Source of the DNA: Nitrospirota bacterium
GTDB lineage: Bacteria > Nitrospirota > Nitrospiria > Nitrospirales > Nitrospiraceae
DNA: 64,000 nt
Reading direction: 5' to 3'
NCBI GenBank assembly: GCA_040755395.1
Contig: JBFMAX010000002.1
Coordinates: 62,001 to 126,000, forward strand
In this document: positions 28,125 through 36,916 of the stretch, one piece after another
Layout of the letters: each line of letters begins with the position of its first letter
How positions within the stretch are numbered: the first letter of the stretch is position 1
Position numbers and translations under genes: made by a program
Notes under the pieces: model-generated
Database searches by the model: none
Told to the model about the DNA's origin: nothing
The model's input: only the letters and a program-made list of their open reading frames with translations

Positions 28125-30683
28125 ATGGTTCCGGGGCCGTTCATGCTGCCGACCCTGACCGCCGCCTTTCTCGCCGGCCTCGTTCTCGGATCCTACCTGC
28201 CCTATGTTCCTCTCTCCGTTCTCGGCGTGCTGCTCCTGGCGGCTTTCGGCCTGACCTGGGCTGAACGGGGCGCGCGCAAGTCTTCGCAGGGGATCATTCT
28301 CTATACCGCTCTGCTGGCCGGCGTGCTCTACTGGAACCTGTATGCCTGGGCCGTCCATCGCCCTCCGCTTCCTGATCTGACCCGTTCGGCGCCCGCGAAA
28401 GTGGTCGGGACCATCGTCGAGCCTGTGCGCTACGGGCCGGATCGTGCAATAGGGGTCGTTGAAGGGGTGATCCGCGACCCGGACAGGGAGCTCACGCTCG
28501 ATCCCGGACGGATTCGGCTGACCTGGCGAGAACCGGATCGCGCCTTCGTGCGGGGCGACCGGATCGAATTCTCGGCGCGGCTTCATCCACCCACGGGGCT
28601 CTTGAATCCCGGCGGGTTCGACTATGCCGCCTATCTCGAACGGCAGGATATTCAAGCCGTCGCCTCGGTGACGGGACCGGGAGCGGTCAGATTGCTGAAA
28701 TCGGGCGGGGGATCGCTGCGGTGGGAGCTCTGGCATCGGGTGGATCATTGGCGGGACCGGATCCGCCGCGCCGCGGTCGCGACGCTGCAGGGCCCGGCTC
28801 TGGGCATCTATCTGGGCATGATCGTCGGCGAACAAGGGTATCTGTCGCCGGAGGTGCGCGACAGCTTCATGGCGGCCGGCGTCGTGCATATTCTTTCCAT
28901 CTCCGGTTCGCACCTCGGGCTCATCTCGTTTCTGTGCTTCTGGGCGGTGAAGCGGCTCTGTCTGGCTCTCCCCGCCACGTGGTTGCTTGCGCTCTCCCTG
29001 CGCGTCACCCCGACGCGGGTGGCCGCCGCTGTCACTGTCGCGCCGGTCACATATTACACGGCGCTGGCCGGGGCCGAAGTGGCGACTGTCCGCTCGCTGG
29101 TCATGATTCTGCTGTTCCTCGCCGCCGTCTGGTTGGGGCGGGACAAGCTTTTGCTCTCGGCTCTCGCGCTGGCCGCTCTGCTGATCCTGTGCCATGATCC
29201 TCGCGCTTTGTTCGACATCTCGTTTCAACTGTCCTACCTGTCGGTCCTCGCCATCGCGCTGGTGTTGCCGCCCGCTCCGGACAGCCCGCCCGACGCCGCC
29301 CGGCCGGAATTCCTGTCTATGAAATGGTTGGAGTGGGGCAGGGAGTCCGTGCGGATCACCGGCGCGATCACGCTCGTGACCCTCCCGCTGGTGGCATATT
29401 ATTTCAACCAAGTCGCATGGGTCGGGCTGATCGCCAACCTGATCGTCGTGCCGCTGGCCGGACTGGCGTTGGTCCCTCTGGGCCTCGGCTCGGCCGTATG
29501 GCTGCTTTTAGCGGGCGGAGATCGATTGCCGGCCGCCACGCTGAATCAAATGCTCTTCGATCTGTTTGCGCAGATCGCCGATCGGTTTGCATCCGTGCCG
29601 GGAGCGGAGTGGCACGTCGCCGCGCCGGCGGTTCCGGCCCTCGGCGTGTTTTACGTTCTTCTCTGGTGGGCGATGCGGCGGAAGAGCCCCGTCGCCCATC
29701 GGCTGGCCGCCGCGGTCGCGGTGTCGCTGCTGCTCGGGTGGTGGGGGTGGTCGCCGCGGGACCGTCCGGACCGAGATACGACCAGGGTGACGTTTCTCGA
29801 TGTCGGGCAAGGGGATGCCGCGGTCGTCGAGCTCCCGGACGGGCGAACCGTGCTGATCGACGGCGGCGCGACGCTCGAGCGTTTCGACATGGGACGCAAC
29901 GTCGTCGGCCCGTTTCTGTGGAATCGCGGAATCCGGACGATCGATCGCGTGATCGGGACGCATCCGCAGGTGGACCATGTCGGAGGGCTCGCCTGGATCC
30001 TTCGACATTTCCCGACCGGCCAGTATTGGGGGAACGGCGTCACGAGAAGCGAGGCGTTTTACCGGAGGCTGGAAGGCGCGCTGGCGGCGCGGGGGCTCGC
30101 CGAGCGTGTGGCGCAGGAAGGCGACACCGTCATCGATTCGGGGTCGTGCCGTCTGCTCGTCCTCAACCCGCCGGCCGGCGCCGTGTCCGTGGCGTCGCCG
30201 CCTGCTCGCTCGTCCGGGACGGCGCTGAACAACCTGTCGGTCGTCACTCGGCTAGAATGCGGGTCGCTTTCATTTCTGTTTGCCGCCGATCTCGAGGCGC
30301 AAGGACTGCTGCGCCTGGTTGAGACCGGCAGCGCGCGCCAGACGACGATTCTCAAGGTGCCCCACCACGGTGCGAAGAGCTCCCTGAGTCTCCTCTGGCT
30401 GGAGCGCGTCCGCCCGGAAACCGCCGTGATTTCGGTCGGGCGACACAATCCATACGGGCATCCCGCCGCCTCGGTCTTGGAGGCGCTCGCGGCTGTCGGA
30501 AGTCGCACGTTCAGAACCGATGTCGATGGAGCGGTGTGGATGATCGCTCAGGCTTCATCGTCGAGAGTCACGATCCACACCATGAAGGAGCGGCTCTTGG
30601 CGCCTGTCCGCATTGGGGCGACCATGACAGGAGCCGAACGGCGAAACCTCTTCCGACTGTGGTTCCGCTGGGGAATCCAATAA
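28125..30683 (+). CDS. comEC: ComEC/Rec2-type DNA uptake channel
   Basis: 852 residues. The N-terminal part has two helices and an OB-like soluble domain; the central competence domain has the LGIYLGMIVGEQ and ILSISGSHLGLISF signatures and about ten helices; the C-terminal metallo-beta-lactamase domain has TFLDVGQGDAAVVELP, THPQVDHVGG and KVPHHGAKSS. In the HxHxDH-like site the second His is Gln. It would import single-stranded DNA during transformation. It lies 15 bp after glmM. Confidence 0.93.
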   Translation: MVPGPFMLPTLTAAFLAGLVLGSYLPYVPLSVLGVLLLAAFGLTWAERGARKSSQGIILYTALLAGVLYWNLYAWAVHRPPLPDLTRSAPAKVVGTIVEPVRYGPDRAIGVVEGVIRDPDRELTLDPGRIRLTWREPDRAFVRGDRIEFSARLHPPTGLLNPGGFDYAAYLERQDIQAVASVTGPGAVRLLKSGGGSLRWELWHRVDHWRDRIRRAAVATLQGPALGIYLGMIVGEQGYLSPEVRDSFMAAGVVHILSISGSHLGLISFLCFWAVKRLCLALPATWLLALSLRVTPTRVAAAVTVAPVTYYTALAGAEVATVRSLVMILLFLAAVWLGRDKLLLSALALAALLILCHDPRALFDISFQLSYLSVLAIALVLPPAPDSPPDAARPEFLSMKWLEWGRESVRITGAITLVTLPLVAYYFNQVAWVGLIANLIVVPLAGLALVPLGLGSAVWLLLAGGDRLPAATLNQMLFDLFAQIADRFASVPGAEWHVAAPAVPALGVFYVLLWWAMRRKSPVAHRLAAAVAVSLLLGWWGWSPRDRPDRDTTRVTFLDVGQGDAAVVELPDGRTVLIDGGATLERFDMGRNVVGPFLWNRGIRTIDRVIGTHPQVDHVGGLAWILRHFPTGQYWGNGVTRSEAFYRRLEGALAARGLAERVAQEGDTVIDSGSCRLLVLNPPAGAVSVASPPARSSGTALNNLSVVTRLECGSLSFLFAADLEAQGLLRLVETGSARQTTILKVPHHGAKSSLSLLWLERVRPETAVISVGRHNPYGHPAASVLEALAAVGSRTFRTDVDGAVWMIAQASSSRVTIHTMKERLLAPVRIGATMTGAERRNLFRLWFRWGIQ

Positions 30684-31034
30684 CGGCTGTTGAACAATAG
30701 GCGCGAGGCCAGCGGCCCGAGGCTCTTTCCCCCTCGCCCCGAGCCTCTAGCCTCTCGCCCAGCCATGATCTTCACGCTGCAAGGTAGGCCGAAGGCCCCT
30801 GGCGACTGTTTTCTTTCGTGCGCGCCGGACCCTCCCCCACGCGACGATCCGACCAAAATTGCGCATCAGTCGAAATCTTGACGGGTTTTTGTCCATTCCC
30901 GGAAACGCGCGGGTCGATGATCTCCATGAAAGTTCCTTAGTTTTTGAGGGCATGGCACAAATGCTAGCAGGGCATAGCATGTGCATGCCTTCTGCGACGA
31001 CCCGGCATGGTTTGTGACACAGTGGAGTAATGAG
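30684..31034. other. Intergenic region between comEC and the polysaccharide locus
   Basis: 350 bp with a heptad hairpin near its start. The rest shows no convincing ORF. A possible weak promoter (TTTTTG/TAGCAG with TGC before the -10 box) lies around 30942-30971. Confidence 0.4.
30700..30760. repeat. Heptad-repeat inverted array F (after comEC)
   Basis: Left arm 30700-30727: GGCGCGA, GGCCAGC, GGCCCGA, GGCTCTT. Right arm 30733-30760: CTCGCCC, CGAGCCT, CTAGCCT, CTCGCCC. The arms are complementary and would form a strong GC-rich hairpin. Confidence 0.75.
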
Positions 31035-31211
31035 ATGCCCAAATTAGTACGGATTGTCATTCAGTTGCCGCTGGAACTGAAGCTTCAGTTGGATGAACTG
31101 AAGCGCCAGGGCTATACGACCAGCGGCTTCATTCGAGCGATGTTGGAGAGGGAGCTGCAGAAACTCGAGTCGAAGCCGCCCGAGCTCAAGCGGCTTCCGA
31201 TCAGACGGTGA
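31035..31211 (+). CDS. Ribbon-helix-helix (CopG-like) small protein
   Basis: 58 residues. LVRIVIQLPLELK fits the beta strand and first turn of the RHH DNA-binding fold, followed by helix A (QLDELKRQG) and helix B (TTSGFIRAMLERELQKLE). Function as a repressor or antitoxin is possible, but no toxin gene adjoins it. A GGAG site precedes ATG 31035. It is just upstream of the HD-GYP gene. Confidence 0.65.
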   Translation: MPKLVRIVIQLPLELKLQLDELKRQGYTTSGFIRAMLERELQKLESKPPELKRLPIRR

Positions 31212-31298
31212 CGGCTATGCGAAGAGTCGGATCCGTCCACACCACGGAGGATCGCAAGGAACGCGAGAACTCGCCATATGCGAGAGGGGGAGCGCGAC

Positions 31299-32309
31299 AT
31301 GCCGCGCCTATCGGATATCGTGCGCGAACACCATAAAGCGTCGTCTGTGCCTGGTAGCGCAGGCATCGACGGCGCATTCCGCGCGTCATCCGGTCCGGAA
31401 CCGGCCACGACGGCAAGTTCCGTGTCGCCTCCCGATCTGGACTGGTATCACCTGGCGAAAGAGGAACTGCTGCGGTTGGGACATGCCGTCCGGCAGGGCG
31501 CGACGGTACGAATCGAAGACATCGCGCACGTGGCGACGGGCATCACGGCGTCGGTCCAACAGGCCGATGATTTGCTCCTGAAAGTCTTTTCGTGTTCGGA
31601 AGACCGGCCGCTTACGACCAATCCCGTGCATGTGGCGATTCTAGCTGCGAAGATCGGGATCGGGCTGGGATACGAAGCCATCGATCTTGAGCGCCTGGTC
31701 TTAGCCGGGCTCCTCCACGACGTGGGCATGTTCGCGCTGCCGGAATCGCTGGTGATGAAGCCCGGAGCGTTGACCCCCGAGGAGCGAGCGCAGATCGAAG
31801 AGCATCCCAAACTCGGCCGGGAAATTCTAAACCGGCTTGGAACGAGCTTCGGTTGGCTGGCGCGTGTCGCCTGGCAGGAACATGAGCGGTGGGATGGCCA
31901 AGGCTACCCGGATCGGCTGAGCGGCGGCCAGATTCATGAATATGCTCAACTCATCGGCTTGGTCGACGCGTTCGATGCGCTGATCAGCCCCAGATCCTAT
32001 CGCCGACGTATCCTGCCGCACCATGCGGTCAGACAAATGTTGGTTAATGAGAAACGCAAATTTCCGCATCATCTGCTAAAGGCGCTCGTCGAGCAACTGT
32101 CCGTTTATCCCCTCGGTACTGTCGTGCGGTTGAATACGGGGGAAGTCGGCGCCGTGATCCAAGTCAGCCAGCGATATCCATTACGTCCTATCCTCCAGGT
32201 CCAGCAATCCGCCGAGGCCGACGGGGCGACGCTGACGAAAATCCTGGACCTCAGCAAGACGACGCTCGTGCACATTGTGGAAGTGTTGAAACCGCTGGAA
32301 GCGATCTGA
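31299..32309 (+). CDS. HD-GYP domain protein
   Basis: 336 residues. The C-terminal half is an HD-GYP domain: LLHDVGMFALPESLV (HD pair), HPKLGREIL, and HERWDGQGYPDRLSG with the GYP motif. HD-GYP proteins hydrolyse cyclic di-GMP. The N-terminal 120 residues have no named domain and no obvious receiver. ATG 31299 has GGGGGAG upstream; ATG 31278 is the alternative. It is immediately upstream of the exporter genes, so control of polysaccharide output is plausible. Confidence 0.9.
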   Translation: MPRLSDIVREHHKASSVPGSAGIDGAFRASSGPEPATTASSVSPPDLDWYHLAKEELLRLGHAVRQGATVRIEDIAHVATGITASVQQADDLLLKVFSCSEDRPLTTNPVHVAILAAKIGIGLGYEAIDLERLVLAGLLHDVGMFALPESLVMKPGALTPEERAQIEEHPKLGREILNRLGTSFGWLARVAWQEHERWDGQGYPDRLSGGQIHEYAQLIGLVDAFDALISPRSYRRRILPHHAVRQMLVNEKRKFPHHLLKALVEQLSVYPLGTVVRLNTGEVGAVIQVSQRYPLRPILQVQQSAEADGATLTKILDLSKTTLVHIVEVLKPLEAI

Positions 32310-32319
32310 GGACCAGTCT

Positions 32320-33123
32320 ATGACTCTCGGTCGTCTGGCTGTTCGATCATCGCTCCGTCTGTTGTTGGTTCTGGCCGTCGCGGCTGGTTTCGCTGGATGC
32401 CGAAACCCCGCGCAGTCCACGCTGCCGCCGACGGCGATCACCCGGCCGACCGAGCCGTTGCCGCCGCTGCCCAAAGGCGACGTCTACGCCGACGAAACGG
32501 TCGCCAGTTCGGACGCTCTGATCGAACCGGGGGACACGCTGGACGTCACGATCCGGCGCGGGGCCGGGGAGGAGAAATTCAGTGCGACGGTCCGAGAGTC
32601 CGGCATGGTCAGCCTCTCGTTCGTGGAAGTCGCGGTGGCGGGTATGACGGCGGCTCAGGCCGAGGCGCGCATTCAGGAGAGCGTGACGCCCTACATGCGC
32701 CAACCGCGGGTCCAGGTGCAGTTGAAGAAGAAAGCGTTGCGCGTGAAGCGCGTGTTCGTGTTCGGCGACGTCAAGAAACCGGGGATGATTCCGATGTCGC
32801 GCAACATGACGGTCATCCAGGCGCTGGCGATGGCCGAGAATTACAACGAGACGGCGTTGCTGGAGGAGATCCGAATCATCCGCGGCGGCGATCTGCAACA
32901 GCCGCAGATTCTCACCGCCGACTTGGCCCGGCTCTACACCTACGGCGATTTCAGCCGGAATCTTCCGTTGGAGGAGAACGACATCGTGTTCGTGCCGCGC
33001 GAGCATCTCGGCGACGCGGCGGAAGCGGCCAAGAAGGTGATGCCGATCGTGCAGACCGCCATCACGCCGTTCTATCCGGCCTTCATCATCCCGGCGTTCT
33101 TCCCCGGCGCAGTCATCAGGTAG
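32320..33123 (+). CDS. Polysaccharide export lipoprotein (Wza-like)
   Basis: Outer-membrane polysaccharide exporter subunit. A lipoprotein signal ends in the lipobox AGFAGC (Cys27). Residues about 65-145 form the Poly_export domain (LIEPGDTLDVTIRR), followed by an SLBB domain (RVFVFGDVKKPGMIPM). 267 residues, shorter than E. coli Wza (379). The C-terminus has a hydrophobic PAFIIPAFFPGAVI stretch that could be the outer-membrane helix. Confidence 0.92.
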   Translation: MTLGRLAVRSSLRLLLVLAVAAGFAGCRNPAQSTLPPTAITRPTEPLPPLPKGDVYADETVASSDALIEPGDTLDVTIRRGAGEEKFSATVRESGMVSLSFVEVAVAGMTAAQAEARIQESVTPYMRQPRVQVQLKKKALRVKRVFVFGDVKKPGMIPMSRNMTVIQALAMAENYNETALLEEIRIIRGGDLQQPQILTADLARLYTYGDFSRNLPLEENDIVFVPREHLGDAAEAAKKVMPIVQTAITPFYPAFIIPAFFPGAVIR

Positions 33124-33166
33124 CGCGAAAGGCATCGGCGCGCTCGTCGCGACAACGACAGGATTT

Positions 33167-35308
33167 ATGGCCCAGTACGAACTTGACATCATCGACTACT
33201 GGCTGATCATCAAGAAGCGCCGGTACCTCATCCTGTTCGCCGCCGCGCTGGTGGTCGTCTTTACCTTCGTCTTCTCCCAGATGCTCCAGCCTGAACCGGT
33301 CTATGAAGCCACCGCCCGCGTGAAGTTCGACCGGAGCAGCACCGTCGCGCAGCAATTGCTGGAGTCCTTGTCGTTCTCCACCGCCAACGACCTCAGCACC
33401 CAGACCGAGTTCATCCGAAGTTTCCCGGTCATGGAACGCGTGGCCCAGGAATTAAGCTTGGTGCCGGCGGAGCCGTCCCCGGAGGCGCGCCGGTCCGCCG
33501 AGTATCTGAACCGCATCTATGAACTGGGGCAACGGATCAGGACGACGCGGGAGCCCGACACCAACATCATCCGGATCACGGCCACAGCCGACCGGCCGGA
33601 AACGGCCGAGAAAATGGCCAACGCGGTGGCCGACGCCTATCGCATCGAGAACATCACGGCCCGGAACCGGATGGTGACGGAATCCCGACGGTTCGTCGAG
33701 GAACAGTTGGCCGCTCTGGAACGGAAACTCGGCGAGGCGGAGGAGGCTCTGCGGGAGTTCAAGGAACGGGAAGGGCAGGTCTTTCTGGCCGACGAAGCCA
33801 AGGCCGCCTTGGAGACTTTCACCAAGTTGGAAGAAGAGTACAACGCCGTCCTGCGCCGGAAGGACGAAACCGCCAAGCAGATTCAGGCGCTGAGCCGGGG
33901 GGACGCCGACTCCGCCGGCAGCCAGACCGGGCGGATCTTCACCGAAGAGCCGAACGCGCTCCTGGGAATTCTCAACAACAAGTTGATGGACCTTCTGCAA
34001 GAGCGCTCCACGCTGCTGATCAACTACACCGCGCAGCACCCGAAAGTGCAGGAACTGCAACGCAAGATCGCGAACGTCAAGGCGGAGATGACGCGCGAGT
34101 TGGCCTCCAAACTGAAGACGCTGAACGACCGGGAAGCGGCGCTGAAAGAGCAGATCGATCGCTATCGCGAGCGGTACCTGGCGTTTCCCAAGGCGGCCAT
34201 CGAGCTCAACCGTCTCGAGCGCGAGGTGAAGGTCAATTCCGATCTGCACGCCACGCTCAAGATCAAACACCAAGAACTCCTGATCAAAAGCGCCGAGCAG
34301 ATCGAAGAGGTGACGATCATTGCGCCGGCCATCGCCCCTGCCGGCCCGATCAATGCGCCCAACACCGAGCTGAATCTCATGATCGGCTCCCTGATGGGCG
34401 TCTTCCTGGGCATCGTCCTCGCGTTTGCGCGGGAGTCGTTCGATACGTCGATCGGCACGATCGAGGGCGTCGAAGACTTCCTCAAGGTGCCTGTGCTGGG
34501 CGTGATCCCGCAGTTCGACGACAGGGAGCTGGAAGAAGCGGCGAAGGCGGCCCTCACGCCGAACACGCCCCGCGAGACGGTCGAGAGTTTCTCGAAATTG
34601 ATCTGTCTCATCGATCCCAAGTCGGTGCTGTCGGAGAGTCTTCGGTCGCTGCGCACCAACATCCAATTCGCGAGCATGGATCGCCGGGTGAAATCCATTC
34701 TGTTCACCAGCGCTGGACTCGGCGAGGGAAAAAGCACCTGCGTGATCAACCTGGCAATCACCCTGGCCCAGGAAGGTCAGCGTGTTCTGTTGGTGGACGC
34801 CGACCTCCGCCGGCCGATCGTCCATCAGCGGCTCGGGATCGATCGCGAGCCGGGTCTCGTCGACGCCTTGTCGGGCAGCGTTCCCTGGCGGAAGTCGGTG
34901 CGATCGGCGACGGACTTGATGCTCGGAACCCTGGGCGCCGATCGGGTCATGGCAAGCCCTGGCCTCGACAACCTTTTCGTGCTGACCAGCGGCTCCTCGT
35001 CGGGCAATCCCAGCGAGTTCATGAATCTGAACAGGATCAAAGCCCTGGTCACGGAAATGCAGGAAGAGTACGACGTGGTGCTGTTCGATACGCCGCCGAT
35101 TCTTCCCGTGACCGACGCCGTGGCGATCAGCTCGCGCGTCGACGGAACCATTCTCGTGTATCAAGTGGGGAGGATCGGGCGCAACGCCCTGAAACGGGCC
35201 AAGTTCCTCCTCGATCACGCTCAGGCCAATGTGCTCGGCGTGGTGCTGACCAACGTCAGGGCGGAAATTTCCGCCGACGCCGGGCTGTACCGTTACGAGT
35301 ATCGCTGA
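33167..35308 (+). CDS. Wzc/GumC-type co-polymerase with tyrosine kinase domain
   Basis: 713 residues. Wzz domain with first membrane helix (about 20-40), a long coiled-coil periplasmic region (about 165-380), a second helix (about 402-422), then a BY-kinase. Walker A SAGLGEGKS (Lys522), Walker A' LLVDADLRRP, and VVLFDTPPILPVTDAV (Walker B) are present. The C-terminal tyrosine cluster is short: LYRYEYR. It sets chain length and couples to the Wza-like exporter. Confidence 0.93.
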   Translation: MAQYELDIIDYWLIIKKRRYLILFAAALVVVFTFVFSQMLQPEPVYEATARVKFDRSSTVAQQLLESLSFSTANDLSTQTEFIRSFPVMERVAQELSLVPAEPSPEARRSAEYLNRIYELGQRIRTTREPDTNIIRITATADRPETAEKMANAVADAYRIENITARNRMVTESRRFVEEQLAALERKLGEAEEALREFKEREGQVFLADEAKAALETFTKLEEEYNAVLRRKDETAKQIQALSRGDADSAGSQTGRIFTEEPNALLGILNNKLMDLLQERSTLLINYTAQHPKVQELQRKIANVKAEMTRELASKLKTLNDREAALKEQIDRYRERYLAFPKAAIELNRLEREVKVNSDLHATLKIKHQELLIKSAEQIEEVTIIAPAIAPAGPINAPNTELNLMIGSLMGVFLGIVLAFARESFDTSIGTIEGVEDFLKVPVLGVIPQFDDRELEEAAKAALTPNTPRETVESFSKLICLIDPKSVLSESLRSLRTNIQFASMDRRVKSILFTSAGLGEGKSTCVINLAITLAQEGQRVLLVDADLRRPIVHQRLGIDREPGLVDALSGSVPWRKSVRSATDLMLGTLGADRVMASPGLDNLFVLTSGSSSGNPSEFMNLNRIKALVTEMQEEYDVVLFDTPPILPVTDAVAISSRVDGTILVYQVGRIGRNALKRAKFLLDHAQANVLGVVLTNVRAEISADAGLYRYEYR

Positions 35309-35310
35309 GG

Positions 35311-35418
35311 CGCGACGCGTGAATCGTTAAACGTGAACCGTTCAACGTACGGCCGCCGATTCACTTTGAACAAATCACGATGAATGGCCTCGATTGACGA
35401 ATGACGGTTGACGATTGA
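35311..35418. repeat. Heptad-repeat inverted array A (wzc/wzy junction)
   Basis: Left arm 35311-35352: CGCGACG, CGTGAAT, CGTTAAA, CGTGAAC, CGTTCAA, CGTACGG. Right arm 35391-35418: CGATTGA, CGAATGA, CGGTTGA, CGATTGA. The right arm is the inverse of the left, so a hairpin with a 38-nt loop can form. The proposed TTG start of the next gene lies in the last right-arm unit. Confidence 0.8.
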
Positions 35419-36890
35419 CTGCATTTTCAAGAGAGAGACCGGCAACCGAGTGGTTGATCCGAGTTCTTCCCGCGTTGGCGGCGGTGCCGCTGGCGCTCCT
35501 CCTCGCCGGTACTAGGCCGACGACCAGCCTGACCTTGATTGCGGGCGCCATCCCCTTGCTCATCGCGTTTCTCTCTCCTTTGGCGGGGCTGTACATCCTC
35601 GTCTTCTCGATGTTGCTCGGTCCGGAATTTCTCGTGGGCAGCCTGGGCACCGGGGCGACGATGGGGAGGGGCATCACCCTTCGGTTCGACGACCTGCTGT
35701 TGGTGCTGGTCGGCCTCGCTTGGCTTGCGCGCGCCGCCGTGTCCAAGGAGGCGGCGGCCTTCGTCCGGACACCCCTCAACCGCACGATCATGCTCTATGT
35801 CGCGGGCTGCGTCTTCGCGACGCTCATGGGGGTGCTCACGGGGCGCGTCAGGCCTGCGGGAGGGTTTTTCTTCCTCCTGAAGTACTACGAATACTTTTTT
35901 CTCTATTTTATGACGGTCAACCTCATTCACACCGAGAAGCAGATCAAGCACCTGGTCACCGCCAGCCTGCTCACCTGTCTTGCCGTGTCGCTGTACGCCA
36001 TCTCGCAAATTCCGTCCGGCGCGCGCGTCTCCGCGCCGTTCGAAGGAGAAGAAGGGGAGCCGAACACCCTGGGCGGCTATCTGGTCTTCATGATGGCTGT
36101 CATCTCGGGCCTGTTGGTGACGCGCGGCGCGGTGACGCGACGCTGGCCCTTGACCGTCTTGTTGGGGATCTGCGGGATCGCGCTGCAGGCGACGCTGTCG
36201 CGGGCCTCGTTTCTCGGGGCCGCCGTGGTCGCGCTCGGCTTCCTGGTGTTCCTGCGCCGTCGCAGTCCCTTGCTGCTGGCGCTGTTGGTGCTGAGCATGG
36301 CCGCGACCCCCTTCCTGGCACCGCGCGCCGTCACGGAGCGGATTGTGTACACCTTTGCGCAGCCTCCGGAAGAGGGACAGATCAGGATCGGAAGAGTCAG
36401 AGTCGATACCTCGACATCGGACCGTTTGCGCTCCTGGCAGCGATCGTTCGAGGTGTGGAAGCAGTCGCCATTGTGGGGGCATGGCGTCACCGGCGGCCCC
36501 TTCATGGATGCGATGTATCCCCGGGTGCTCACGGAGACGGGCCTCTTGGGATTGTGCGCCTTCCTGGCGTTGATGTGGGTCATCTTTCGGACCGGGAAGG
36601 CCGGCTATCAGCAGCTCCAGGATCCGTACCTGCGCGGCATCGCGCTCGGGTTCCTGTTCGGCTTCCTGGGGTTGTTGATACACGCCATCGGCTCCAACAC
36701 GTTCATCATCGTTCGCATCATGGAGCCGTTCTGGCTCTATGCGGGGCTGGTGGTCAGGAGCGTCATGCTGAACGGGGTTGAGCATCAGCTTGCAGTGAAA
36801 TCGGACACGGAGCAGAAAACCCCGATGGTCGAAGGACCGGCCAGATTTCAGTTTGGCCGGACAGGCGCACCCGAGACAAGCGGGCACTGA
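35415..36890 (+). CDS. O-antigen ligase / polymerase (Wzy-WaaL family)
   Basis: 491 residues with about eleven hydrophobic segments. The Wzy_C-type motif SFEVWKQSPLWGHGVTGG and the following LTETGLLGLCAFLALM fit this family. It would polymerise repeat units in the periplasm. No ATG or GTG lies near the start; TTG 35415 is the first possible start, with a GTG about 70 bp further in as an alternative. Confidence 0.85.
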   Translation: MTAFSRERPATEWLIRVLPALAAVPLALLLAGTRPTTSLTLIAGAIPLLIAFLSPLAGLYILVFSMLLGPEFLVGSLGTGATMGRGITLRFDDLLLVLVGLAWLARAAVSKEAAAFVRTPLNRTIMLYVAGCVFATLMGVLTGRVRPAGGFFFLLKYYEYFFLYFMTVNLIHTEKQIKHLVTASLLTCLAVSLYAISQIPSGARVSAPFEGEEGEPNTLGGYLVFMMAVISGLLVTRGAVTRRWPLTVLLGICGIALQATLSRASFLGAAVVALGFLVFLRRRSPLLLALLVLSMAATPFLAPRAVTERIVYTFAQPPEEGQIRIGRVRVDTSTSDRLRSWQRSFEVWKQSPLWGHGVTGGPFMDAMYPRVLTETGLLGLCAFLALMWVIFRTGKAGYQQLQDPYLRGIALGFLFGFLGLLIHAIGSNTFIIVRIMEPFWLYAGLVVRSVMLNGVEHQLAVKSDTEQKTPMVEGPARFQFGRTGAPETSGH

Positions 36891-36916
36891 GAAACAAGCA
36901 AGGGGACGGAAATCGC

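Noticed and set aside
26715-29411. 898-codon open frame on the minus strand across glmM and comEC
   Set aside because: It is antisense to two clear genes, and its translation is rich in Arg, His, Gln and Asp as expected of shadow frames in GC-rich DNA; no ribosome site or domain.
30950-30975. TGGCAC-type sigma54 promoter upstream of the RHH gene
   Set aside because: The GG-GC spacing is too short (TGGCACAAATGC) for a -24/-12 promoter.
33452-35218. 588-codon open frame on the minus strand across the Wzc gene
   Set aside because: Shadow of a conserved gene in the GC3-biased antisense frame; no motif.
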